Positions 51,357-59,178 of a stretch of 64,000 nt of DNA are shown here, piece by piece (within the stretch, counting starts at the first letter, position 1; each line of letters begins with the position of its first letter). Below the pieces are notes generated by a model that was not told the DNA's origin, made no database searches, and worked only from the letters and a program-made list of their open reading frames with translations. The DNA is from Actinoplanes aureus (GTDB lineage: Bacteria > Actinomycetota > Actinomycetes > Mycobacteriales > Micromonosporaceae), in assembly GCF_015704865.1 (NCBI RefSeq), contig NZ_JADQTO010000020.1:1-64000 (forward strand), read 5' to 3'. Position numbers and translations under genes: made by a program.

Positions 51357-52415
51357 TCAGTGGGCCGATCGTTTGCGGAGCTCGGCGAGCAGCGTGTCCA
51401 GGTAGCGGGCCGATGCGTTGAGGCGGATCAGCGCTCCGGCGGCGATGTCGCGTCCGGCCTGCGCGTTCGCCGAGACCAGCGGTGAGACCACGTTGTGGAA
51501 CCACCCGGCCGCGTGCACCGCGTCGATGCGGACGTGCAGGTCGTGATAGGCGAGGCCGTCCTCGGGCAGGCCGAGCCGGCGCCAGCCGGCGATGAACGGC
51601 TTGAACCGTTGCGGTACCAGGTATTCGGTCACGCCGAAGTAGCCGACCGCTCGGTAGTAGTGGCGGCGGTTGAGCGCGAGGCACGACGACAGGTTCGACG
51701 AGACGCGCGCTTCCAGCAGGAGGTTCTCGCGTACGTACTCGTCGTCGACGTTCAGGCACCGGAGCGTGTGCGCGAACAGCCGCGTGTGCACGTCCTCGGG
51801 ACGGCCGTTGCCCATCTCGTCCCAGTAATTGGTGGCGATCTCCATCTTCTCGGGTCCGCTCGTGCCGACCTGCATGAGCGCGAGAATGTCGTCGAAGCGC
51901 GGGTCGAGGCTGGTTTCCTGCGCGAGGTAGAACCGGAAGTCGTCGGCCGTGGCCTCATCCGGCAGGTAGCTCTCGTAGAGCTCGTGGTTGCGGGCCGGGT
52001 GCTGCGCGATGAGCCGTTTGAGCCAGGTCAGGTACTGGTTGCCGTTGGTCGGGTACCCGGTGATCTGCTCGTCGGGCACCTGGCGCATCTCGTCGGCGAG
52101 CATGGCCCGCTCGAAGGTGGCGGCGATGTCGCGCAGCAGCGGCTGACGTTCGGCGTCGGTCTGGTCCGGCTCGGGGACGGCGAAGTCCCGGTCGTAGATG
52201 ACGAGCAGGACGTCGTGAATCTGCTGCAGCGCGGCCGGGTCGCGCTCGGCGTACGCCCGCTGGATGAGGGCCTGGCAGGTCTGCAGGATGTCCTGGCGCA
52301 GGCCGAAGTCGGCGTTGATCTCGTCCCAGGCGCCGGCCGGCTGGTCGGCCAGCCATTCCAGATACGCGCGGTCCACCCAGAGTGGCCGGGCCGTGCGGGC
52401 ATCGATGATCGTCAT
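51357..52415 (-). CDS. Iron-containing redox enzyme, haem-oxygenase-like di-iron oxidase fold (HDO)
   Basis: This 352-residue protein is all-helical and has the HDO ligand pattern: Glu in AQETSLD, Glu/His in NYWDEMGNGRPEDVHTRLF, and Asp/His in YHDLHVRIDAVHAAGW. Relatives catalyse N-oxygenation of amino groups or C-C bond fragmentation of amino and fatty acids (SznF, BelK/HrmI, RohS, UndA). Following a KamA-like aminomutase gene by 19 nt, it may oxidise the amine of the rearranged amino acid. The exact reaction is open. Confidence 0.83.
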   Translation of the reverse strand: MTIIDARTARPLWVDRAYLEWLADQPAGAWDEINADFGLRQDILQTCQALIQRAYAERDPAALQQIHDVLLVIYDRDFAVPEPDQTDAERQPLLRDIAATFERAMLADEMRQVPDEQITGYPTNGNQYLTWLKRLIAQHPARNHELYESYLPDEATADDFRFYLAQETSLDPRFDDILALMQVGTSGPEKMEIATNYWDEMGNGRPEDVHTRLFAHTLRCLNVDDEYVRENLLLEARVSSNLSSCLALNRRHYYRAVGYFGVTEYLVPQRFKPFIAGWRRLGLPEDGLAYHDLHVRIDAVHAAGWFHNVVSPLVSANAQAGRDIAAGALIRLNASARYLDTLLAELRKRSAH

Positions 52416-52434
52416 GACTTCTCTCTCCTGGCGG

Positions 52435-53751
52435 CTACTCGGCGAAGAACGGGCGATCGGACGGGCCGTACGGCTTCAGCTCGTCCCACCACTGCACGTG
52501 CGGATCGAAGGCCGCGAAGAACGGCCGGCCCACCAGCTCCGGCCGGCGTGCTTGCAGGAACCGCAGGGCGAAGGCGGGCCGGCGGTCGAGCTCGACCGGC
52601 CCGTCCACGACCACCTTGCCCGGGGCCGCTGACATCACCGGCCCGCGGGCCGTGCGGCCGAGTCCGGACAGGCCGGCGATCGCGTCCCGGTAGATCTGCC
52701 AGCCGCGCACCAGCGGCACGCCGAAGTACCGGCTGGCTCCGGTGTCGCGCTCGACGAACAGGTAGTAGGGCACGATCCCGAGCCGTACCTGGGCGCTCCA
52801 CATCCGGCTCCAGGTGGAGGCGTCGTCGTTGACGTGCCGGACCAGCGGCGCCTGTGAGCGCAGGACCGCGCCGGTGTCGTACAGGCGGCGGATCGCCTGC
52901 CGCGCGGCATCGGTCTCCAGCTCCCGCGGGTGTGACACGTGCAGCATGAGGGCGACGTGCCGGCCGTCCCGCACCAGCCGGGCCAGCAGTTCGAGCAGGG
53001 TGTCCGCCTCGGGGCCGTCGAGAAAGCGGTACGGCCAGAACGACAACGCCTTGGTGCCGAGCCGGATGGTCGTGACGTGCGGGAGCACGCCGTCGAGGAA
53101 CGGACGCAGGTAGCGCTCCAGCAGTGCGGTGCGCATGACCAGCGGATCGCCGCCGGTGAGCAGCACGTCCGTGATCTCCGGGTGGTCCTGCAGGTACCGC
53201 GTCATGGCCGCCGCGCCGGAGGTCTCCTGGCGCAGCTCCGGCTGCTGCACGAACTGCGCCCAGCGGAAGCAGTATCCACAGTAGGAATGGCAGGTCTGGC
53301 CGTGCCGTGGAAATATCAGAAGTGTTTCCCGGTATTTATGCTGAAGACCCCAGGGATCGAAATCCGTGGTCTGCGGGATGTTTCTCGTCAATTGATCGGA
53401 CGGGTGCGGGTTGAGTCGTTCCCGGATTGTTCCGACGATACCCGCGACCTCATCCCGGGAACCGTTCTCCAGTGCCTGGCGGATGCTCTCGAAGTCATCA
53501 CGCGGCAGCATGTCGCGGTGCGGGAAGACCAATCTGAAGATCGGGTCGTCCGAGCCGCGTGACCAGTCGATCAGTTCCTCGGTGACGTACGAATTGACCT
53601 TGAACGGTAGCACCTGGGCCACCACCCGCACGTCCTCGGCCAGCCTCCGGTCACCCGTGCGGTCCAGCACCAGAGTGCTCAGGCCGGTGCCGCTGACGGT
53701 GCCGATGCGCCGTGCCGACCCGGTCACGGACCCGCCCGGAACTGGCCACAA
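52435..53751 (-). CDS. KamA-like radical SAM 2,3-aminomutase
   Basis: This protein of about 438 residues belongs to the lysine 2,3-aminomutase family. It has the [4Fe-4S]/SAM motif CHSYCGYCF (about 154-162), PLP/SAM segments LLTGGDPLVM and HVSHPREL, and a Lys in SAAPGKVVVD that corresponds to the PLP-binding Lys of KamA (PGGGGK region). Such enzymes make beta-amino acids from lysine, glutamate or arginine; I cannot name the substrate. It is the first gene of the minus-strand NRPS operon. The start is uncertain: GTG at 53751 gives the longest form, and a GTG eight codons in (53727) is also possible. Part of the N-terminal half is less GC-rich than neighbours. Confidence 0.87.
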   Translation of the reverse strand: MWPVPGGSVTGSARRIGTVSGTGLSTLVLDRTGDRRLAEDVRVVAQVLPFKVNSYVTEELIDWSRGSDDPIFRLVFPHRDMLPRDDFESIRQALENGSRDEVAGIVGTIRERLNPHPSDQLTRNIPQTTDFDPWGLQHKYRETLLIFPRHGQTCHSYCGYCFRWAQFVQQPELRQETSGAAAMTRYLQDHPEITDVLLTGGDPLVMRTALLERYLRPFLDGVLPHVTTIRLGTKALSFWPYRFLDGPEADTLLELLARLVRDGRHVALMLHVSHPRELETDAARQAIRRLYDTGAVLRSQAPLVRHVNDDASTWSRMWSAQVRLGIVPYYLFVERDTGASRYFGVPLVRGWQIYRDAIAGLSGLGRTARGPVMSAAPGKVVVDGPVELDRRPAFALRFLQARRPELVGRPFFAAFDPHVQWWDELKPYGPSDRPFFAE

Positions 53752-54001
53752 TGGTTGATCATTTCGACCCCCGTGTTGATGATCGACGATGTGTCCGGGA
53801 ACGAATCTACGTCAGCCCGGATCGAGATGTCCACAAAAGATATCGATGACTGCCTTCGAAAAATTCAATATGACCGTACGGCTGCGGCGTCGGCTCCGGA
53901 CGCTGTTAGTGTGGCGCTCGAATCCACCGCAGTGAACGGTTCCGGGCGTGATTACGGACTCGGTGGGCGCCGCACGAGGTAAAATGCGAGGGGAACGTGC
54001 G
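53752..54001. promoter_or_regulatory. Divergent promoter region of the NRPS and ATP-grasp/PKS operons
   Basis: This 250-bp gap lies between the KamA-like gene (minus) and the first ATP-grasp gene (plus). It includes an AT-richer block around 53830-53875 and must hold both promoters. A TAAAAT box at 53980-53985 has no good -35 partner and lies very close to the start codon. No operator repeat is obvious to me. Confidence 0.5.
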
Positions 54002-55207
54002 ATGAATGTGCTGGTCCTCAATCGGTACGCACTGGCGAACACGCCTTATCACGCCTGGCTCGGCGAGCCGGGGTCGATCACGGTGGTGACCGACGACGAG
54101 GTGACGGCCGACGCCGACCTGAGCCGGTACGCCGAAGTCGTGCCGATCGCCGGCTACGAGAACAACCCGATGGTCGAGCTGACCGCGTTGCGCCTGCACG
54201 AACGGCACCGGTTCGACGCGGTCGTCGCCATGTCGGAGGTCGACGTGCTGCGCGCCTCGCGGCTGCGGGAGGCCATGGGCGTCACCGGGCAGGACGTCCG
54301 CAGCGCCGAGGCGTTCCGCGACAAACTGCGGATGAAGGAGCTGCTGGCGGCTGCCGGGATCCCGGTGGCACCGTTCGCGGCCGCTCCCGACGCCACCGCG
54401 ATCCACCGCTTCCTGCGGGATCACCCGTACCCGATCGTCGTGAAGCCGCGGCGTGGGCACGGTTCGATGGGTGTCGAGGTGCTCCGCGACGACGCCGACC
54501 TCGAGCGCTTCCTCGGCGCCGAGCGGGCCCTGTGGACCGACGACGGCGCCCCGCTCCTGGCCGAGGGCTACGTGGAGCACGAGATCTACCACGTCGACGG
54601 TCTGGTGGTCGGCGGCGTCCCGCGCCTGATCTGGCCGTCCGCCATCAGCTCCTGCCTGAACCACCGGGACGGCCTGGAGATGCGCAGTGTGCAGCTGGCG
54701 GCCGACGACCCGCTGCACGGGCCGCTCATCGAGATCACCGAGCGGGCGCTGACCGCGCTGCCGACGCCGGACATCACCCTCTTCCACGCCGAGGTGTTCC
54801 ACACCCCGGACGGCCGCCTGGTGTTCAACGAGATCGCCAGCCGGATCGGCGGTGGCAAGATCCACGCGGCGGTCAAGCTCGCGTTCGGCGTCGACCTCGG
54901 GGCCGCCTACTTCGGCGCGATGACCGGTGGGCCCGTTCCCGAAATCGCCGCCGAGCCGGATCGGGTGGTCGGCTGGCTGCTGTTCCCGCCGGTCGAGGGC
55001 GCCTTGATCGCGGCGCCGGAGCACTGCTCGGTGCGGGGCGTCGTCGACTACCGCCTGCATGCGAAGCTCGGCACGGTCATGCCGCGAGCGAGCTACAGCA
55101 CACAGGCGATCGCTTCGGCGGTGCTGGCCGGTCCTGACCGGGCCGCGGTGGACGAGAGCATCGACCGGACCGTGGCCTGGTTCCATGACGAGATCAAGAT
55201 CGGGTGA
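54002..55207 (+). CDS. ATP-grasp ligase (carboxylate-amine ligase type)
   Basis: This 401-residue protein has an ATP-grasp fold. An N-terminal Rossmann-like part (MNVLVLNRYAL) is followed by DKLRMKELLAAAGIPVAPF, the ATP-binding strand PIVVKPRRGHGSMGVEV, the EGYVEHEIYHVDG segment and the metal-binding FNEIASRIGGGK. Such ligases form amides through acyl-phosphates, for example dipeptides or amino-acid caps. ATG at 54002 has GAGGGG at a good distance; an upstream start at 53948 adds a non-homologous tail. It is divergent from the NRPS operon and 3 nt from the CCR gene. Confidence 0.87.
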   Translation: MNVLVLNRYALANTPYHAWLGEPGSITVVTDDEVTADADLSRYAEVVPIAGYENNPMVELTALRLHERHRFDAVVAMSEVDVLRASRLREAMGVTGQDVRSAEAFRDKLRMKELLAAAGIPVAPFAAAPDATAIHRFLRDHPYPIVVKPRRGHGSMGVEVLRDDADLERFLGAERALWTDDGAPLLAEGYVEHEIYHVDGLVVGGVPRLIWPSAISSCLNHRDGLEMRSVQLAADDPLHGPLIEITERALTALPTPDITLFHAEVFHTPDGRLVFNEIASRIGGGKIHAAVKLAFGVDLGAAYFGAMTGGPVPEIAAEPDRVVGWLLFPPVEGALIAAPEHCSVRGVVDYRLHAKLGTVMPRASYSTQAIASAVLAGPDRAAVDESIDRTVAWFHDEIKIG

Positions 55208-55210
55208 CAC

Positions 55211-56545
55211 ATGGACTCCGCCTTCGCCGAAACCGTCGAGAACGCCGGCTCCGCCGAGATCGCGGCCCTGCCCGTGCCGGACCACTACCGCGCCGCGGTG
55301 CTGCGGCGCGCGGAACAGACCATGTTCGACGGTGTGCCGGCCGCCGAGCGGGATCCGGCCAAGTCGATCCACATCGAGGACGTGCCCACGCCCGAGCCGG
55401 GACCGGGCGAGGCGCTGATCGCCGTGATGGCCAGTTCGATCAACTACAACACCGTGTGGAGCGCGTTGTTCTCGCCGGTGTCCACATTCGCGTTCCTCGA
55501 CCGGTACGCCCGCACCGGGGGATCCGCGGCCCGGCACAGCCTGCCGTACCACGTGATCGGGTCGGACCTGGCCGGCGTGGTTCTGCGCACCGGTCCCGGC
55601 GTCCGCCGCTGGCGTCCCGGCGACCGGGTGGTGGCGCACTGCCTCTCGGTGGAGCTGGAGGATCCCGAGGGGCACGACGACGCCATGCTCGACCCGCAGC
55701 AGCGGATCTGGGGTTACGAGACCAACTACGGCGGGCTGGCCGAGCTCGCGCTGGTCAAGGCCAACCAGCTGATGCCCAAGGCCGGTCATCTGAGCTGGGC
55801 CGAGGCCGCTTCATCGGGGCTGGTCAACTCGACCGCATACCGGCAACTCGTGTCGCGCAACGGCGCCGACATGCGGCAGGGCGACAACATCCTCATCTGG
55901 GGTGCGGCCGGCGGGCTCGGGTCCTACGCCACCCAGTACGCACTCGCCGGCGGCGCCACCCCGATCTGCGTGGTCTCCAGCGAGCGCAAGGCCGCCATCT
56001 GCCGGGACATGGGTGCCGAGGCGATCATCGACCGGGGCGTGGAGAACTATCAGTTCTGGCGCGACGAGCGTACCCAGGACCCGCGCGAGTGGCGCCGGTT
56101 CGGCGAGCGGATCCGCGAGCTGATCGGCGGCGAGCACGTCGACATCGTCTTCGAGCACCCGGGCCGCGAGACGTTCGGCGCCTCGGTGTACGTGGCGCGG
56201 CGCGGCGGCGCGATCGTCACGTGCGCGTCGACGAGCGGCTACATGCACGAGTTCGACAACCGCTACCTGTGGATGCACCTCAAGCGGATCATCGGCTCCC
56301 ACTTCGCGAACTACCGCGAGGCCTGGCAGGCCAACCGCCTGATCGTCCGTGGCCGCATCCATCCCACGCTGTCCTGCGCCTACCCGTTGTCCGAAGTGGG
56401 CACCGCGGTGGACGACGTCTTCCACAACCGCCACCACGGCAAGGTGGGCGTCCTGTGCATGTCACCCTCCGAGGACCACGGCATCACCGATCAAGCGTTG
56501 CGATCGAAGCACGAACACGCCATCAACCGCTTCCGCCGCTTCTGA
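55211..56545 (+). CDS. ccr: Crotonyl-CoA carboxylase/reductase
   Basis: This 444-residue protein is a full-length CCR. It has SSINYNTVWSALFSP (CO2-site Asn near 79), WGYETNYGGLAELALVK (Glu near 170), LIWGAAGGLGSYATQ for NADPH, EHPGRETFGASV and IIGSHFANYREAWQAN (His near 364). These correspond to Asn81, Glu171 and His365 of Kitasatospora CCR; Phe170 there is Tyr here. It would make ethylmalonyl-CoA or a longer alkylmalonyl-CoA, most likely for the PKS that starts at 59.2 kb. It is 3 nt downstream of the ATP-grasp gene and followed by a hairpin. Confidence 0.95.
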   Translation: MDSAFAETVENAGSAEIAALPVPDHYRAAVLRRAEQTMFDGVPAAERDPAKSIHIEDVPTPEPGPGEALIAVMASSINYNTVWSALFSPVSTFAFLDRYARTGGSAARHSLPYHVIGSDLAGVVLRTGPGVRRWRPGDRVVAHCLSVELEDPEGHDDAMLDPQQRIWGYETNYGGLAELALVKANQLMPKAGHLSWAEAASSGLVNSTAYRQLVSRNGADMRQGDNILIWGAAGGLGSYATQYALAGGATPICVVSSERKAAICRDMGAEAIIDRGVENYQFWRDERTQDPREWRRFGERIRELIGGEHVDIVFEHPGRETFGASVYVARRGGAIVTCASTSGYMHEFDNRYLWMHLKRIIGSHFANYREAWQANRLIVRGRIHPTLSCAYPLSEVGTAVDDVFHNRHHGKVGVLCMSPSEDHGITDQALRSKHEHAINRFRRF

Positions 56546-56550
56546 CCGTG

Positions 56551-56574
56551 CCGGTGCCCCTGCGCCGGCACCGG
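56551..56574. terminator. Short hairpin after the CCR gene
   Basis: CCGGTGCC at 56551-56558 pairs perfectly with GGCACCGG at 56567-56574 around an 8-nt loop, 6 nt after the CCR stop. There is no U-tract. It may be a weak terminator or attenuator ahead of the second ATP-grasp gene. Confidence 0.45.
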
Positions 56575-56650
56575 ATTCCAATCTTCGAATCGAGCGCCGC
56601 GCGGACCGTTACATCAACGACTGGACTTGGTTCCGGCCGAGAGGAGCGAT

Positions 56651-57913
56651 GTGAACTCGTCGCGAACGGCAGACGATGCTCTGCCCATTGTCGCGGTTCT
56701 GTATGACGGCGGCGGCGCCGCCGGGCCGACGGAAATCGTCTCCGCCGCGAAGGGCCAATGCCGCGTCCTGTTCGTCTGCGACTACGCCGCGGCCGGACCG
56801 CGCCGCCAGCGCCGGCTGATCGAGGCGGCCGGACCGACGTTGGACGTCACCGGTGCCCGCCCCGACTCGGTCGCGGAACAGTTGTGCGACGCGGGAGCCG
56901 AAGGGTTGGTCACCTTCAGCGAAGCGCGCCTGACCGAGGCGGCCCGCATCGCCGAGCTGGCCGGTCTGACGTTCCACTCACGTGACGTGATGCGCCGGTG
57001 CACCGACAAGGAGGCACAGCGGGACGCCCTCGCCGCGGCCGGACTCGATCACGTCCGCTACCAGACGGTCGACGAGGCTGACGAATTGAGCATCGCGCTG
57101 GACAAGGTCGGCCTGCCCGCCGTCATCAAGCCGGTGACCGGCGTGGGCAGCCGCAACACCACTCAGGTGAACACGCTCGCCGAGGGGCACCGGGCGCTCC
57201 TGGCGATCCGGGAGTCGGGCTGGGCAGGACCCGTGATCGTCGAGGAGCTTCTGGTCGGTGACCGGTCGTCGGCGGGGCCCGACTGGGGTGACTACGTGTC
57301 GGTCGAGTCGCTGGTGTGCGACGACGAGATCAGGCCGGTCTGTGTAACCGGAAAGTTCCCGCTCGCCAAGCCGTTCCGGGAGTCCGGAGTGGTAATACCG
57401 TCGACGCTGGCTCCCGCCGACGCGGCGAGAGCCGTCGACCTGGCCGTCGCCGCCGTCCGTGCTCTGGGCGTCCGGCACGGGGTCACCCACACCGAGCTGA
57501 AGCTCACCGCGGAGGGCCCGCGCGTCATCGAAGTCAACGCCCGGGTCGGCGGCTACGTACCCGAGTTGCTGTACCGCTCCACCGGCTTCGATCTGATCCG
57601 GGCGGCTCTGCTCCTCGCCCTCGGCGAACTTCCCGAGGTGCCGCCGCTGGTGTTCCGTACCGTCGAGTTCGAATACTTCCTGCAACCGCCCGTCGAGGCG
57701 GCGGAGCTGGTGGACCTGGCCGGAATTCGCCAGGCTCGCGCCATCGAGGGTGTGCACCGGGTCGACCGCCAGCTGGATCCCGGCGACCGCATCGACTGGC
57801 GCGACGGAACCAGGAGTCATGTGCTGATCGCGCACGGCTCCGTCGCCAGCCACGCCGACGCCACGCGGGTGTGCCAGGCGATCCGGGAGACCATCCGCCC
57901 GAGGTACGCCTGA
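56651..57913 (+). CDS. ATP-grasp ligase, second copy
   Basis: This protein of about 420 residues is another ATP-grasp enzyme, only distantly like the first. It has DKEAQRDALAAAGL, the ATP strand PAVIKPVTGVGSRNT, VIVEELLVGD, and the metal site VIEVNARVGGYVPELL. It resembles amino-acid ligases of the carnosine-synthase/BacD type. GTG at 56651 directly follows GAGGAG at 4 nt, so it is preferred over an in-frame TTG at 56627. Two unlike ligases around one CCR suggest two separate amide or ester bonds made outside the NRPS/PKS line. Confidence 0.87.
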   Translation: MNSSRTADDALPIVAVLYDGGGAAGPTEIVSAAKGQCRVLFVCDYAAAGPRRQRRLIEAAGPTLDVTGARPDSVAEQLCDAGAEGLVTFSEARLTEAARIAELAGLTFHSRDVMRRCTDKEAQRDALAAAGLDHVRYQTVDEADELSIALDKVGLPAVIKPVTGVGSRNTTQVNTLAEGHRALLAIRESGWAGPVIVEELLVGDRSSAGPDWGDYVSVESLVCDDEIRPVCVTGKFPLAKPFRESGVVIPSTLAPADAARAVDLAVAAVRALGVRHGVTHTELKLTAEGPRVIEVNARVGGYVPELLYRSTGFDLIRAALLLALGELPEVPPLVFRTVEFEYFLQPPVEAAELVDLAGIRQARAIEGVHRVDRQLDPGDRIDWRDGTRSHVLIAHGSVASHADATRVCQAIRETIRPRYA

Positions 57914-57927
57914 TCGGGGGGAGCGAT

Positions 57928-59178
57928 GTGTCCCGCGACATGCGTCTTTTCGGTGTCCTGAGTGCCGCCTATGGGATTTCCACTCTCGGAAATTTCCTCA
58001 ACCTCATCGCCGTCAACCTGTACGTCCTGGAGTTGACCGGCAGCGCTCTCCACGTCGGTTCCCTGATGGCCGCCCGGCTCGGTGCCGCTTTCCTCGCCGG
58101 GCCGCTGGCCGGATGGCTGGCCACCCGTTTCTCCCGCCGGGTCCTCATGGTCTGCTGCGACGTGGCCCAGGCGTCGGTCATGGTGCTGCTGGTGCTGGCG
58201 CCCGTCACCGCGCATCTGCAGATCGTGTGGGCGTCCGCCGTCGTTCTCGGCGCCGGGAACACCGTTTTCGTGGTTGCTCTGCGCACCAGCGTTCCGGACC
58301 TGGGCGGATCCGCGGCTCGGCAACGCGGCAACGGATACCTGGTCACGGCCAAAGCCTTCGGCACCGTTCTGGGCTTCGCCGCGGCCGGCCCGCTGATCGG
58401 GACGTCCGGGCATCAGGCCGCCTTCGCCGTCAATGCGGGCAGCTTCGTCGTCTCCGCGACCGTTCTGGCCTGGCTACCCCTGTCCTTCGACTCTCGCGGC
58501 AAGGCGGCGAACTCGCCGAGCCGGGGAGCGGGCACACGATGGGGGCTGCCCGCGTTGTTGATGACCGCGCCGGCCATGACGGCGGTCGTCGGTCTGCGAG
58601 GGATCGAGGGGTGGGGTTCGGCGTCCCACAACGTCGTCCTTCCGGTCTTCGCCGAGTCGGCGGAACCGGCCAACCCGGCAGCGCTGTTGAGCCAGTTCTG
58701 GACGGCCTGGGCAGTGGGCAGCCTCTCGATGTACTGGGTGGTCACCTGGTGGCGGCGAGGCCGGCGTGAACTCGACAACCGGGTCTACGCCGGTGCGCTC
58801 GGACTGGCGTCGGCCGCCTTCGTCGCGGCCTTCCTCGACGTACCGCGGCCCGTGATGGTGCTGTTCGCCGTGCTCGCGGGTTTCGCTGACGGGCTGGCCG
58901 AACTCGCCTACGTCACCAGCCTGCAAACCGCTCCGGACAGCCAGCGGGCGGCGGTGTTCGGGGCGTCGGCGGCGGTGGAGACGCTCGGTCTCTCCAGCGG
59001 CATGCTCTGCAGCGCGGTCCTGCTCGATCGGTCGGCTCCGTTGCCGGTCGTCGCGCTCTTCCACGGAGTGGTGATCCTTGCGGCGGTCGCCTACCCCGTC
59101 CTTGTTCGCCCCCGCCAGTGCCAGCCGCAGCTATCCCCATCCGTGACGGCGAGACCGCAGGAGCGCAACGGTGAATGA
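57928..59178 (+). CDS. MFS transporter
   Basis: This 416-residue protein has about twelve hydrophobic helices. The MFS loop AGWLATRFSRRVLMVCCD follows the second helix. It resembles drug exporters of the enterobactin-exporter/macrolide-efflux type. GTG at 57928 is preceded by GGGGGAG and shares the context GAGCGATGTG with the start of the ATP-grasp gene just upstream. The 3' end overlaps the PKS start by 8 nt. It probably exports the product of the PKS/NRPS system; the MFS protein at 39.8 kb may be its partner or a duplicate. Confidence 0.88.
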   Translation: MSRDMRLFGVLSAAYGISTLGNFLNLIAVNLYVLELTGSALHVGSLMAARLGAAFLAGPLAGWLATRFSRRVLMVCCDVAQASVMVLLVLAPVTAHLQIVWASAVVLGAGNTVFVVALRTSVPDLGGSAARQRGNGYLVTAKAFGTVLGFAAAGPLIGTSGHQAAFAVNAGSFVVSATVLAWLPLSFDSRGKAANSPSRGAGTRWGLPALLMTAPAMTAVVGLRGIEGWGSASHNVVLPVFAESAEPANPAALLSQFWTAWAVGSLSMYWVVTWWRRGRRELDNRVYAGALGLASAAFVAAFLDVPRPVMVLFAVLAGFADGLAELAYVTSLQTAPDSQRAAVFGASAAVETLGLSSGMLCSAVLLDRSAPLPVVALFHGVVILAAVAYPVLVRPRQCQPQLSPSVTARPQERNGE

